Shown here one piece after another: positions 32,311-41,251 of a stretch of 46,751 nt of DNA (position 1 is its first letter; each line of letters opens with the position of its first letter). The notes beneath the pieces are model-generated. The model was not told where the DNA came from and made no database searches. It worked only from the letters and a program-made list of their open reading frames with translations. The position numbers and the translations under genes are program-made. The DNA is from a virus: positions 1 through 46,751 of the IMG/VR virus record IMGVR_UViG_3300025674_009214; one strand, given 5' to 3'.

Positions 32311-32934
32311 TTATGTTAATGTGTTATAAAAATTATTCTGTTTTTCTTGTCTTTCTATAGTTTTGGGGTGATGAAGAAATAACATCCCATACTCTATTCC
32401 AGGGGGTAAACTACTAAAAGTCTTATACCCATCCAACCTTTCATGCACCTTATTTATCCATTTTATTGAGGGATCGTTTCGATACAACCTCCATTGGTAA
32501 TCTGGCCAGTTAACTCTATTCATTTCATCTACTTTCCAGCCCCAATTTTTAACATGTTGTTCAGTTAAACCTTCAACGGTATTTTCTCTTGGTACTAAAA
32601 TTACATCTACTCCTTGTTCAATAATACTATGTAAAGAATCCATCAAATCCTGTGCAGGTAATTCATCAGCGTCAATTTGAAAAATATAGTCTTTTTTACA
32701 ATATGAATTTAATCTATTTTTCCAATCAGCAAAATGAAAATTAAATGGGGATTTACGTAAGGAAATATGGGGGGATATAGTATCTAAGAATGATTCAACT
32801 TCCTCCGTGCCATTATTAGTATCAAATAACACCACAATTTCATCATCAGGTTGTTTATTTTCAATTAAAAAACTAATTAATTTTTCAATTTCATTTCTTT
32901 CATTACAAACCGTGATAGCATAACTTATATTCAT
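32311..32934 (-). CDS. Family 2 glycosyltransferase (short)
   Basis: 207 residues of GT2 type. ISYAITVCNERNEIEKLI is the start of the fold, DEIVVLFDTNNGT the nucleotide site and YIFQIDADELPAQDL carries the D-A-D metal motif. WRLYRNDPSIKWINKVHERLDG and FLHHPKTIERQEKQ follow the WaaE/KdtX-like order (beta-1,4-glucosyltransferase relatives in LPS core). It overlaps the zinc-ribbon gene by four bases. Confidence 0.85.
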   Translation of the reverse strand: MNISYAITVCNERNEIEKLISFLIENKQPDDEIVVLFDTNNGTEEVESFLDTISPHISLRKSPFNFHFADWKNRLNSYCKKDYIFQIDADELPAQDLMDSLHSIIEQGVDVILVPRENTVEGLTEQHVKNWGWKVDEMNRVNWPDYQWRLYRNDPSIKWINKVHERLDGYKTFSSLPPGIEYGMLFLHHPKTIERQEKQNNFYNTLT

Positions 32935-33395
32935 TCTTCTACATTTTCAAATACACCTATATACTCAAGAGCATCCACATACTCTTTTTCTTCAAATTCC
33001 TTTAGGGTTTCCATATCCATTCTGTACTCATAGAATTGACCTTTTTTACCTGGAATAGGGTATTTAGATTTTTCTTCTTCTTTCACAGGTATAGCTTTAA
33101 CGGCTGCCCATTTCCACTGAGTAGCATTAGGACCATTAGCAAATACCATTCCTTGTGTAGGTAAATTAACCATAGAAGGCATCCATATTTTCCCATCATC
33201 ATCTTCACCCATAAGTTCTTTATATAGGTTAGGTAAAATTTCAACTTGTTCATCGAAGTATTTTTCACCTTTTTTCATAAGTGAATTAGTTTGAAACCCA
33301 CAACCATAACACATGTAATTTTTTATATTATGGTTTACTTCCTGGACATAGCAAGCATTGCCTCCACATCTGTCACATATAATAAGATTATCCAT
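32931..33395 (-). CDS. Zinc-ribbon protein of unknown function
   Basis: 154 residues. A Cys4 ribbon opens the protein (ICDRCGGNACYVQEV then YMCYGCGFQTNSLM). The rest is acidic, with WMPSMVNLPTQGMVFANGPNATQWKWAAVKAIPV. I recall similar proteins in marine T4-like phage genomes, without a known function. It stands inside the glycosyltransferase run, which may be chance; it could be a virion or regulatory protein unrelated to glycans. Confidence 0.65.
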   Translation of the reverse strand: MDNLIICDRCGGNACYVQEVNHNIKNYMCYGCGFQTNSLMKKGEKYFDEQVEILPNLYKELMGEDDDGKIWMPSMVNLPTQGMVFANGPNATQWKWAAVKAIPVKEEEKSKYPIPGKKGQFYEYRMDMETLKEFEEKEYVDALEYIGVFENVEE

Positions 33396-34736
33396 TTATA
33401 CTTTTTTAAGTTTAGGCAAATTTAACTTAGGTAGTTTATTTTTATCCTTATTACTGCCTATTTTTTTCAATTTAGGTAATGATAAAGACACTTGTTGGGC
33501 AATTGAAGGTACATGCTCATTTAATAAGTTACCTAAAATTTCTTCCATTTTGCTAAAGCTAAAATTATTTCTAGAATAGTAACCTTGTCTTTTTGCTTTT
33601 ACTTTCCAATCTTTATAATTATCAGTAATACTAGTTAATGCACTAGAAACATTAGTAGGTTCGGGAGAAAACCATTGTGATTCAGGTATTAACATATCTT
33701 TAATAACTGCGGTTTTATGTATAGGTTTTAATGAACCTTCAACTAAAGCACAAAATTCGGGTTGGAGAAAATCTAATTGACCGGACCAATTAGAAGCTAT
33801 AATAGGTTTATTAGTTAAAGAAAATTCTAAAAGAGGTCTACCAAACCCTTCTCCTTTAGTTAACGAAACCATAGCTTTAATTTTAGGATGGTTATATACT
33901 TCGTTCATTTCCTTATTGCTAAGATCACCATGTAAAATGTAAACATTGGGTAATTTTGAGGAATCAACCGATTTTTTAAGAAAATCTAATCTTTTCAATA
34001 TTTCAGTTTTACCTAATAAAGAAGCATTTGTTATGCTGGTTTTTAAAATTAAAGCAGGTGGATTTTTTTTATTTTTGTACTTTTCATAGAATATTTTTAC
34101 TAACATTCCTATGTTTTTTCTATCCTCACCTACATTACCTTGCATCCAATGTCCAACAGAAAGAAAAGCAAAATCCTCAGGGATTGAATTAATGTCATTA
34201 AATAACCCCTTACTAGCTAATTCATTGCGTTTTAAGGGTTTATATAAATCTATCAAAGCCCCTTCTAATAATACTTTTATAGGTTTTTCTAGTTTTATTT
34301 GTCTTAACAAATTACCATTTTGGTCTTTATGATCAAAAGCCGTAGTTTCAAAAACTTTTTTAGAATGTTCAGATGATACTAGGTTTAAGTCCATTCGATT
34401 TAGCCCCTCTATCCATTGTGGGGCACAGTGGGTAGTTTCAATCCCTGCGGTCAACCCAATATTATATTTCCCTACTGGTTGAAATTCGTTAGGTACAGTT
34501 ATCTGACACCAAATATCGGGTTTATTTGTTATTTTCTCGACAAATAGTGATTTTAAAAAACCCCATTCTTCTTTATGGTCATTAATAAAACCCCATGCAC
34601 AATTCCCCCATCTTTGGGGTAAAATTTTCACATCATATTTATCTAGATTTACTAGGGCTTTAACAAAATCTCTACTTCTGGAACCATATCCCGAATAGGT
34701 GTCTATGGGGCAACTTATATAAAAAGAATTTTTCAT
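33396..34736 (-). CDS. GT4-like glycosyltransferase
   Basis: 446 residues with a GT-B fold. YISCPIDTYSGYGSRSRDFVKALV is the acceptor-side start, and NVYILHGDLSNKEMNEVYNHPKIKAMVSLTKGEGFGRPLLEFSLTNKPIIASNWSG (about 270-325) is the donor site with the E-x-F/G-x-P-x-x-E motif (EGFGRPLLE). The C-terminal tail of about 30 residues carries three LPKLKK-type repeats, basic and unusual for the family. It abuts the zinc-ribbon gene and overlaps the next GT4 by one base. Confidence 0.85.
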   Translation of the reverse strand: MKNSFYISCPIDTYSGYGSRSRDFVKALVNLDKYDVKILPQRWGNCAWGFINDHKEEWGFLKSLFVEKITNKPDIWCQITVPNEFQPVGKYNIGLTAGIETTHCAPQWIEGLNRMDLNLVSSEHSKKVFETTAFDHKDQNGNLLRQIKLEKPIKVLLEGALIDLYKPLKRNELASKGLFNDINSIPEDFAFLSVGHWMQGNVGEDRKNIGMLVKIFYEKYKNKKNPPALILKTSITNASLLGKTEILKRLDFLKKSVDSSKLPNVYILHGDLSNKEMNEVYNHPKIKAMVSLTKGEGFGRPLLEFSLTNKPIIASNWSGQLDFLQPEFCALVEGSLKPIHKTAVIKDMLIPESQWFSPEPTNVSSALTSITDNYKDWKVKAKRQGYYSRNNFSFSKMEEILGNLLNEHVPSIAQQVSLSLPKLKKIGSNKDKNKLPKLNLPKLKKV

Positions 34737-36166
34737 TAATATATTATTTTATGTGATAAAACCTGTTTTTCTACTGTGGTATCAGTTATAAATTCATATT
34801 TGGGTCTAGGTGTCCAAGTATCAAATAAAGTATCAATAGCATTTATAATCCTATTAGACATTTTCTCAGAGGTAAAACCAGCTTCATCACCAATAGCCCA
34901 TTTATGACCTTCTAACCCTACTTTTTTTCTTTCTGAGGGAGATAAATTATATAAATTTTCAATTTGTACAGCGGCATCCTCCCAACTACATCTATCATCA
35001 AAAATATATGGAGTAGTAGGAGAACCCTGTAAGGATATGGATGTAGGGTATACGGGAAAAGCCCAATTTCCATGTTTTTTGTAAGTCCCTCTATGGTTAG
35101 AAGGTACATCAGGGGATGGGGTATACCAATTCCCCCCATCATCCTCAAATCTCATTTGATCTTGCATCCCTCCAGTAACATTAGCTATAAACGGAGTTCC
35201 AGTAAGTAATGCTTCAGTAAGAGCTAAACCCCATCCTTCATTTGAAGATAACAACGCTACTCCATCAGAAATATTATATAGGTAACTCATATCCTGAGAT
35301 GATAATTTATTCCCTATTATCTGAATATTGCTTTCGTTATCGGGAAAAAGGTATTCTATAACTCTAGGTATATCTGTACCATTACCATCTACTGGATCAG
35401 TTTTTAGTAAAAGGCTACATTTTTTAGCTTTAGATTTAGGTAACTTTTCAGTAAAAACTTTCCAAGCTAACAGCAAATCCATTATTGACTTACGTCTAAT
35501 ATTTCTAGAGTTAAATAATAAAGTAAATTCATAATCTTTACCCTGATATATTTTATTTTTAAATTCTAGTAAATCAGGATCTTCTGAATGGATTGGTTTG
35601 AAAATTTTATTGTTTAACCCATGAGGTACATACTCAATAACTTTATTTTTAGCCTTATCCCCTAAAACCATTTTATTAATATTTACGGTTTGTTTAGATA
35701 TTCCTAATAAAGCATCACAGCTATCATAAAAATCTTTATTATATACGGGTGCAGGCACATCGTCCCAAATATTAAGATAAATAAAAGGAATTTTTACTCT
35801 GAATTCATTTTCAACTTCAAATAACCATTTATAATATCTAGGGTCTGTTATAAAAAATATAGCATCGGGTTTTTCTATATCTATTACTTGTCTTAATATT
35901 CCTATATCACCATAACCATCAACTGGATATATAAAAACAGATGCATCCTGTACTTTACTTTCACCTCTAATAGGTTCAGATATATCAAATCTTTTTCCTT
36001 TATCAGGATGTTTAACTGCTCCTGCGATACATGCAAAGTTAAACCTATGACATGAATTTAAAACAAATTCCCTGCCTATTTGTGCTACACCAGAGTGAAC
36101 TCTAATATCATCCCCTAATAGGAGAATTTTTTTCCTCTGATCCCGAGGAATATAACCTTCTTTCAT
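34736..36166 (-). CDS. GT4 glycosyltransferase, first gene of the glycan operon
   Basis: 476 residues, GT-B. KKILLLGDDIRVHSGVAQIGREFVLNS is the N-domain start, LLFNSRNIRRKSIMDLLLAWKVF the linker to the C-domain, and SYLYNISDGVALLSSNEGWGLALTEALLTGTPFIANVTGG carries the EGWGLALTE donor motif. It follows 16 bases after the RHH regulator and begins an almost gapless run of genes down to 15529, so the operon is likely read from the promoter at 36415. Confidence 0.87.
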   Translation of the reverse strand: MKEGYIPRDQRKKILLLGDDIRVHSGVAQIGREFVLNSCHRFNFACIAGAVKHPDKGKRFDISEPIRGESKVQDASVFIYPVDGYGDIGILRQVIDIEKPDAIFFITDPRYYKWLFEVENEFRVKIPFIYLNIWDDVPAPVYNKDFYDSCDALLGISKQTVNINKMVLGDKAKNKVIEYVPHGLNNKIFKPIHSEDPDLLEFKNKIYQGKDYEFTLLFNSRNIRRKSIMDLLLAWKVFTEKLPKSKAKKCSLLLKTDPVDGNGTDIPRVIEYLFPDNESNIQIIGNKLSSQDMSYLYNISDGVALLSSNEGWGLALTEALLTGTPFIANVTGGMQDQMRFEDDGGNWYTPSPDVPSNHRGTYKKHGNWAFPVYPTSISLQGSPTTPYIFDDRCSWEDAAVQIENLYNLSPSERKKVGLEGHKWAIGDEAGFTSEKMSNRIINAIDTLFDTWTPRPKYEFITDTTVEKQVLSHKIIY

Positions 36167-36182
36167 ATTATTTTTTTAAAAC

Positions 36183-36374
36183 TTATTTTTCAATGTTGAA
36201 TTCCAAATTTGTATGTGATGATACTTGCTTTCTAAATTCTTCATTGGTAAGATACAAATGAATGCTGCGTTCTGCAAGTTTTTGGAAAGAGAATTTACGT
36301 TTAATACATTCTACCCTAAAATCATCCCACATATTGGAATCTATCTTTACACTAGTTAACTTTTGATTACTCAT
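36183..36374 (-). CDS. Ribbon-helix-helix DNA-binding regulator
   Basis: 63 residues. KLTSVKIDSNMWDDFRVECIKRKFSFQKLAERSIHLYLTNEEF fits the RHH fold: a strand (TSVKID), helix A (MWDDFRVECIKRK) and helix B (FQKLAERSIHLYL). Such dimers bind operators as repressors. The gene stands behind a promoter and just before the glycan operon, so it may regulate that operon or itself. Related small proteins are common in T4-like marine phages as I recall. Confidence 0.8.
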   Translation of the reverse strand: MSNQKLTSVKIDSNMWDDFRVECIKRKFSFQKLAERSIHLYLTNEEFRKQVSSHTNLEFNIEK

Positions 36375-36414
36375 GACAAATATTTTTATTAATAACGTTT
36401 GATATAAATATACA

Positions 36415-36446
36415 TAAATATATTAAAAATTAAAATTCTATTCCAA
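36415..36446 (-). promoter_or_regulatory. Host-type promoter (TTGG-N20-TATATTTA), duplicated -7 box
   Basis: TTGG on the minus strand at 36443-36446, 20 bases, then TATATTTA at 36415-36422. A second TATATTTA sits 10 bases closer to the gene at 36405-36412, without a good upstream TTG. It reads into the RHH regulator and then the glycan operon. TTGG lies within the end of the nuclease gene. Confidence 0.5.
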
Positions 36447-37377
36447 CCTTGCAAAGATTTTTATTGTCTGCATAGGGACAAAATCTACAACTATTGCCTG
36501 GTTTCGGGGAATGTGGGGTATCGTTGTGTCCTGATTTATTAAATGCTTCAGATATAAAAGTATTTAAAAATTTAGTAGCTTTATTTACTTTAACTTTACC
36601 TGATGCAGGTTTGAAAGTTTGGATTCTAGAAATAGCAAAATCAGAAAACTCAGGTACTTTTCGTTTAACTATAAAAAACTCTACATCTATTTTTTCTAAT
36701 GGAATTCCATATTGTTCTGAAAAAAACTTTTTATATAAAACTAATTGGGTTTGTTTAATTTCATCTTTTTTAGTTTTACTCCCCCATCCCCTAGTTGAGG
36801 TTTTTATATCGTAAATGTAAAATTTATCTTCCCATTCATTATATAACACTAAATCTAAGTAACCCATATACATGACATTATTTAGGTTTTTATTAGGTTG
36901 TATAACAATAGGAATTTCACATCCTACTAAAAATGTATCTCTTCTAGTAAAATACTTACGTCTTCGTTTCTTAAAGAATTCTATAATAGCTACTCCATCC
37001 TCATAAAATTCTCTCATTTCATCCGGAGTAGTGAAGTGTTTGTTATTATTAGATTCAAATTGATTAGTGTAATTTTCTCTAAAAGAATTTTCAAATATCT
37101 CTACTGTATTTTCCCTATCTGCGGCGGCCCCAGATATTTCAAACATTGTAGTCATATAATGTTGTAAAGCCTCATGTAAAGCTGTACCAAAAACAGTATG
37201 GATGTTTGATGTAAAAATTTTATGGCCATCTCTATACATAAGAGCCCATTTCTTGGGGCACTCCAAAAACATAGACATCTGAGAATATGATATATTCTTT
37301 TGATAAGAATAGTTAATCTCGGGTAATTCAAAATTTTGAATTTCTTTAACTATTTTTGGAATTTTTTTCTTGGCCAT
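36430..37377 (-). CDS. Cas4/RecB-like PD-(D/E)XK nuclease with Fe-S Cys set
   Basis: 315 residues. ISYSQMSMFLECPKKWALMYRDG (29-51) holds the first Cys (C40), and the protein ends with C297-R-F-C300 and C309 (NSCRFCPYADNKNLC), the four-cysteine Fe-S pattern of Cas4/AddB-like nucleases. GTALHEAL (64-71, H68), YLDLVL with D175 and YIYDIKTS with D190 and K192 are the metal and catalytic motifs. It is a DNA exonuclease or helicase-nuclease partner, probably in recombination or replication. Its stop is close to the clamp-loader gene's downstream end; neighbours are replication genes. Confidence 0.85.
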   Translation of the reverse strand: MAKKKIPKIVKEIQNFELPEINYSYQKNISYSQMSMFLECPKKWALMYRDGHKIFTSNIHTVFGTALHEALQHYMTTMFEISGAAADRENTVEIFENSFRENYTNQFESNNNKHFTTPDEMREFYEDGVAIIEFFKKRRRKYFTRRDTFLVGCEIPIVIQPNKNLNNVMYMGYLDLVLYNEWEDKFYIYDIKTSTRGWGSKTKKDEIKQTQLVLYKKFFSEQYGIPLEKIDVEFFIVKRKVPEFSDFAISRIQTFKPASGKVKVNKATKFLNTFISEAFNKSGHNDTPHSPKPGNSCRFCPYADNKNLCKVGIEF

Positions 37378-37378
37378 T

Positions 37379-37792
37379 TTAGGCTTTTAGTAATTTAGTA
37401 ATTTCTTTTTTTTCAAAACCCATTTTACCTAATATACCTTTAATTTTAGGTTTTCCTAGAATATCAAAATATTCTTTTGCTTCTTTTTTAGAGCATTCAA
37501 AGTGATTAGACAGCAGCTCTATTAAATCTACATTATATTTGGTAATATTACCTTTTATATATTTAAGAAATACCTTGCGTTTAGGTATTAATTCTCTATA
37601 AATGGTATAAATTTGTTGCTTTTCAGTGGGTAAAATAGTTTGGACCTCATTAGATAGTTCTACATAATAGGGATTCATAGATATAAACCTATGGATCATA
37701 TAACTATTAAAAGATTCCCAATCTTGTTCACTAAATGAATCTGCTGGAGATTTTTTATAGGTAATTTCCTCTAACCAATTCCAAATTGTCAT
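37379..37792 (-). CDS. gp62: Clamp-loader subunit (gp62-like)
   Basis: 137 residues. I choose the ATG at 37792, which overlaps the previous TGA (ATGA); the upstream TTG at 37798 gives two extra codons only. The start IWNWLEEITYKKSPADSFSEQDWESFNSYMIHRFISMNP is the known N-terminal pattern of the T4 gp62 family (W-L-E-x-I-T-x-x-K, F-x-x-Y-M-I-N/H-R). It partners the AAA+ subunit gp44 to load the gp45 clamp. It is shorter than T4 gp62 (187). Confidence 0.85.
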   Translation of the reverse strand: MTIWNWLEEITYKKSPADSFSEQDWESFNSYMIHRFISMNPYYVELSNEVQTILPTEKQQIYTIYRELIPKRKVFLKYIKGNITKYNVDLIELLSNHFECSKKEAKEYFDILGKPKIKGILGKMGFEKKEITKLLKA

Positions 37793-38037
37793 ACGCAATA
37801 TTCACTATATTCTTCACGTAGATCTGGTGGGATGGTATCTTTAAGAATTTTCCCTGTTTTAACATCATAGAAAATAGGTAGGGGCATAATGGCATCTTCA
37901 TCTGTACCAGCTACGAATTTTGATACTTGACGTAGTATCATTCCCTGTTGAAATACTACATCTCCGTCAGGAGTTTTAACCGCTGTAGTATTTTTCATAT
38001 CAATGTTAAGTTGTGGTTGATTAGTTTGTTGTTCCAT
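37789..38037 (-). CDS. Conserved small protein between clamp-loader genes, unknown
   Basis: 82 residues. KNTTAVKTPDGDVVFQQGMILRQVSKFVAGTDEDAIMPLPIFYDVKTGKILKDTIPPDLREEY has a compact beta-rich look. It lies between gp44 and gp62 and is coupled to gp62 (ATGA). I recall similar small proteins in the same place in marine T4-like phages. Function unknown. Confidence 0.6.
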   Translation of the reverse strand: MEQQTNQPQLNIDMKNTTAVKTPDGDVVFQQGMILRQVSKFVAGTDEDAIMPLPIFYDVKTGKILKDTIPPDLREEYSEYCV

Positions 38038-38045
38038 AATAAAAT

Positions 38046-38969
38046 TTAAATAATTGTGTTTGATTTTTTTAATTCAATAATTTTAGCTATAGCAGACATA
38101 ATATTAATTTCCTTATCAATTCTGAAATTGGCTTGGTATAAATGGGTATTAAGTATTACAGCTATAGAACCCTCTAATTCAGGGGCGTATTTAGAGGCAT
38201 AATCAAATAAAGCTCTAAATAGTTCTTCATAGTCATTTACTCCAGAATCAGCTATTATCTGTCGCAAATCTTTAAAATTAGGTTTAGTACCTGATAGTTC
38301 CTTAATAACACTTTTAATATAATTTGATGATACTAAAACATTTTTATCAGGTTGTAATTTACCCTCATTAGTAGAAAATTGTACAGTATTAAGTATTTTC
38401 CTTAGATCAGGATAATGTTTATTTACTATAGCACCTATAGCTTCTAATTCAAAGGTTATATCTTCTTTACATAGAATGTCATGTACATGACGTGCTATTT
38501 CCTGTTTAGATTGTGGTACTATTTTAAGTACCTGACATCTTGATTGTAATGGGTCTATAATTCGTTCTATAAAATTACAAGTCATTACAAATCGTGTATT
38601 ACGAGAAAAAGTTTCTATTATATTTCTAAGAGAGGCTTGTGCCTGAATAGTTAGGAAATCAGCCTCGTCTAAGATAATAATTTTAATAGGTTTAAAAGAT
38701 GCAGCACTAGCAAAATCAACAACCTTATTTCTAATAGTTTCTATTCCCCGTTCATCCGATGCATTAATGTATAAATAATCACAATCTAAATTTTTAACTA
38801 TAATTTTAGCTAGTGTTGTTTTTCCACTACCTGCGGGGCCATAAAATATAAAGTTTTGAATATCATTATTACTTAGATACTGTGAAATAGTTTGTTTGAC
38901 ATTTTCATTACCTACAAAGGTATCTAAATTTTGTGGTCTATATTTCTCATTTAGGAGAGTATGATTCAT
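38046..38969 (-). CDS. gp44: Clamp-loader ATPase (gp44-like, AAA+)
   Basis: 307 residues. [21 protein letters not shown] is the clamp-loader start. Walker A is GPAGSGKT (44-51). Walker B is [10 protein letters not shown] with DEAD at 101-104. SRC motif residues are at 143-145 (LQSRCQVL), supplying the arginine finger. It opens and loads the sliding clamp at primer ends with gp62. The length is like T4 gp44 (319). The start has AAATGTT before ATG. Confidence 0.96.
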   Translation of the reverse strand: MNHTLLNEKYRPQNLDTFVGNENVKQTISQYLSNNDIQNFIFYGPAGSGKTTLAKIIVKNLDCDYLYINASDERGIETIRNKVVDFASAASFKPIKIIILDEADFLTIQAQASLRNIIETFSRNTRFVMTCNFIERIIDPLQSRCQVLKIVPQSKQEIARHVHDILCKEDITFELEAIGAIVNKHYPDLRKILNTVQFSTNEGKLQPDKNVLVSSNYIKSVIKELSGTKPNFKDLRQIIADSGVNDYEELFRALFDYASKYAPELEGSIAVILNTHLYQANFRIDKEINIMSAIAKIIELKKSNTII

Positions 38970-38988
38970 AACATTTATTTATATTAAG

Positions 38989-39273
38989 TTACGCACCCTG
39001 CTTGAATTCTCCAAATAAACCATAACGTTTCTCTGGTTCTTCTTTAACTATAATTTCCTCTTCTTTTGTTTTGAGAGCGTATAATTTAGAGTCCAGGGGG
39101 GCTAATCTATATTCCCCCCTGAACTCTGTAGCTTGGAAGTAAGCTTCTAATACGTCCGTAAGAGATGGGTGGATTACTTCATAAGGATCATCCTTTAACA
39201 TCCACTTATCTCCAGGTGGTACCCTAACTGCTATGAGTTCAGGAAATTCAACTATTTCAGTCCGGTTTTCCAT
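38989..39273 (-). CDS. Small acidic protein after groEL, unknown
   Basis: 94 residues. ELIAVRVPPGDKWMLKDDPYEVIHPSLTDVLEAYFQATEFRGEYRLAPLDSKLYALK, then an acidic tail and YGLFGEFKQGA. It overlaps the groEL stop by one base (TAATG), so it is translated with the chaperonin. No family is recognised. It might be a phage-specific chaperonin partner, but only position suggests it. Confidence 0.55.
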   Translation of the reverse strand: MENRTEIVEFPELIAVRVPPGDKWMLKDDPYEVIHPSLTDVLEAYFQATEFRGEYRLAPLDSKLYALKTKEEEIIVKEEPEKRYGLFGEFKQGA

Positions 39274-40904
39274 TAAAACATACCATTATAGTTAGGAGTA
39301 GCTTCTTCCTCACTAGGTTCTTCTACTACTACACATTCTGTTAATAATACAGTTCCAGCAACTGATGAAGCATTTTCAAGGGCTGTTCTAGTTACTTTAG
39401 TTGGATCAATAATTCCTGATTTTCTCATGTCAATATAAGATTCATTTTTTAAATCAAATCCTGTCCAAGTATCATTTGAATCTAGGATTGTATTGATAGT
39501 TTCATAAATAGTACTAGGACCATAACCTGCATTGGTTAAAATCTGTTCTAGTGGTTTATAACATGCTTGTTTTACTAAATCAATACCTAAACAAAAATCC
39601 TGAGATAAAGAACTGTCTTTATGGTTTAGAGCTTCACTTGCATAAATGAGTGCTGCTCCACCTCCGGGGACAATACCTTCTTCTAATGCAGCTTTTGTTG
39701 CATTGAGAGCATCATCTACTCGATCTTTTTTCTCATGCATTTCTGTTTCATTATAACCACCAACATGGATTATAGAAACACCACCAACCATTCTACCTAA
39801 ACGATCTTGTAGTTTTTCCATTTCAAATGGTGATGCCGCATTTTCAATTTGTGATTGAAGTTCACCTACTCGACGATTAATATCTTCAACTTTACCTTTA
39901 CCATCAACAATTGTTGTTTGGTCCTTAGTAATAGTAACTGTACGAGCTTCTCCAAACCAGTCCCAACTGAATTTCTCAAGTTTCATTCCTTTGTTTTTAT
40001 CAAAAACTTGACCACCAGTTAGTACTGCAATGTCTTCAAGAACTAATTTTTGTCTATCACCGAATTCAGGTGCTTTTACAGCTGCTACTTTTAGAGTACC
40101 TCTAGCTTTATTAACAATAAGAGTAGCCAAAGCTTCATTATCAATATCACTAGCTATAATTAAAAGTGATTTATTAGTTGTAGAAACACTTTCCAGAATT
40201 GGTAATAAATCCTTAACAGTAGAAAATTTATGATCAGCAATTAGAATATAAGGATTTTCTAAAGTACAAGTCATAGTAGAATTATCAGTAACAAAAAAAT
40301 GAGATTTATAGCCTCTATCAAATTGCATACCCTCTACTGTTTCAAGATAAGTTTCTCCAGATTTAGATTCTTCAATATGCACAATCCCATCTCTGCCCAC
40401 TTTATCAATTGCAGAGGCAATAAGTTTTCCTACTTCAGGGTCATTATTGGCTGAAATAGTGGCAACTTGTTCTAATTGTTCTTCAGAAGAAATATCTTCT
40501 GCTACTTTTTCTTTAAGACAATCTACTACTTTTTTAGTGGCATAATCAATCCCTCTTTTAACTTCTACTGAGTTAACTCCTCTATTAATACTAGATAAAC
40601 CTTTTTTAATAATTTCTCTTGCTAGTAGAGTAGATGTAGTAGTACCATCCCCTGCTGAGTCTGCAGTTTGAATAGCTGCTTGTTTTACTAACTGTACTCC
40701 TGATTCCTTAATGGGATCTTTTAAGTTAATATTTTTAGCTACAGTTACTCCGTCTTTTGTGGATTTAATGGGTTCATTAGCTTTGGAGATTACTACGTTT
40801 CTACCATTAGGACCTAAAGTAGAAACAACAGCATCTGCTAATGTATCAATACCTGTAACTAGTTTTTCTCGAGCATCTGCTCCTAATTCAATAATCTTTG
40901 ACAT
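39273..40904 (-). CDS. groEL: Chaperonin GroEL (Hsp60)
   Basis: 543 residues, full length. The ATP-site motif is SAGDGTTTSTLLARE (83-97), with STLGPNGRNVVI (28-39) before it and DGVTVAKNINLKDP (51-64). VDDALNATKAALEEGIVPGGGAALIYA is the diagnostic C-terminal block. KKLEKFSWDWFGEARTVTITKDQTTIVDG is slightly unusual in the apical-intermediate hinge (W-D-W-F in place of the common L-G-x-A). The C-terminus is EEATPNYNGMF, lacking the G-G-M repeats of bacterial groEL. It follows groES by 10 bases. Confidence 0.97.
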   Translation of the reverse strand: MSKIIELGADAREKLVTGIDTLADAVVSTLGPNGRNVVISKANEPIKSTKDGVTVAKNINLKDPIKESGVQLVKQAAIQTADSAGDGTTTSTLLAREIIKKGLSSINRGVNSVEVKRGIDYATKKVVDCLKEKVAEDISSEEQLEQVATISANNDPEVGKLIASAIDKVGRDGIVHIEESKSGETYLETVEGMQFDRGYKSHFFVTDNSTMTCTLENPYILIADHKFSTVKDLLPILESVSTTNKSLLIIASDIDNEALATLIVNKARGTLKVAAVKAPEFGDRQKLVLEDIAVLTGGQVFDKNKGMKLEKFSWDWFGEARTVTITKDQTTIVDGKGKVEDINRRVGELQSQIENAASPFEMEKLQDRLGRMVGGVSIIHVGGYNETEMHEKKDRVDDALNATKAALEEGIVPGGGAALIYASEALNHKDSSLSQDFCLGIDLVKQACYKPLEQILTNAGYGPSTIYETINTILDSNDTWTGFDLKNESYIDMRKSGIIDPTKVTRTALENASSVAGTVLLTECVVVEEPSEEEATPNYNGMF

Positions 40905-40914
40905 AAACTTTTAT

Positions 40915-41235
40915 TTAAAATGGTAATTCTTGTTGGTGATCTTCATCAGTAATACGGGCTAATAATTGATTCTCAGGTCCTACATAATACTCTTCCCCAT
41001 CAAATTCCATACGCGTAAATCCCATTGTAGGAACAATTACGGTTTGTCCTACTTTTACTGTTGTAGGAATTAAATTTCCATTGATGGTTCGTTTTCCAGG
41101 ACCAACTGCTACAACTACTGCACGTTGGTTTTTTTCTTTACCCATATCAGGAACTACAATTGAACCATAAGTAGTATCTTCTTCTTCTACGGGTTTTACA
41201 ATAACTGCATCAAACAATGCTTCTAACTTCTTCAT
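40915..41235 (-). CDS. groES: Co-chaperonin GroES (Hsp10)
   Basis: 106 residues. The roof/mobile-loop region is KPVEEEDTTYGSIVVPDMGKEKNQRAVVVAVGPG, then VKVGQTVIVP and FDGEEYYVGPENQLLARITDEDHQ. The hydrophobic tripeptide at the mobile loop tip (SIVVP) is that of GroES (GGIVL). T4 encodes gp31 instead, so this is a true GroES with a phage GroEL. A host-type promoter stands 17 bases before the ATG. Confidence 0.93.
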   Translation of the reverse strand: MKKLEALFDAVIVKPVEEEDTTYGSIVVPDMGKEKNQRAVVVAVGPGKRTINGNLIPTTVKVGQTVIVPTMGFTRMEFDGEEYYVGPENQLLARITDEDHQQELPF

Positions 41236-41251
41236 AAACTTTTTTAAGATT

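Noticed and set aside
34918-35148. 76-residue minus-strand frame within the GT4 gene
   Set aside because: Out-of-frame shadow inside a gene with a clear EGWGLALTE donor motif region.
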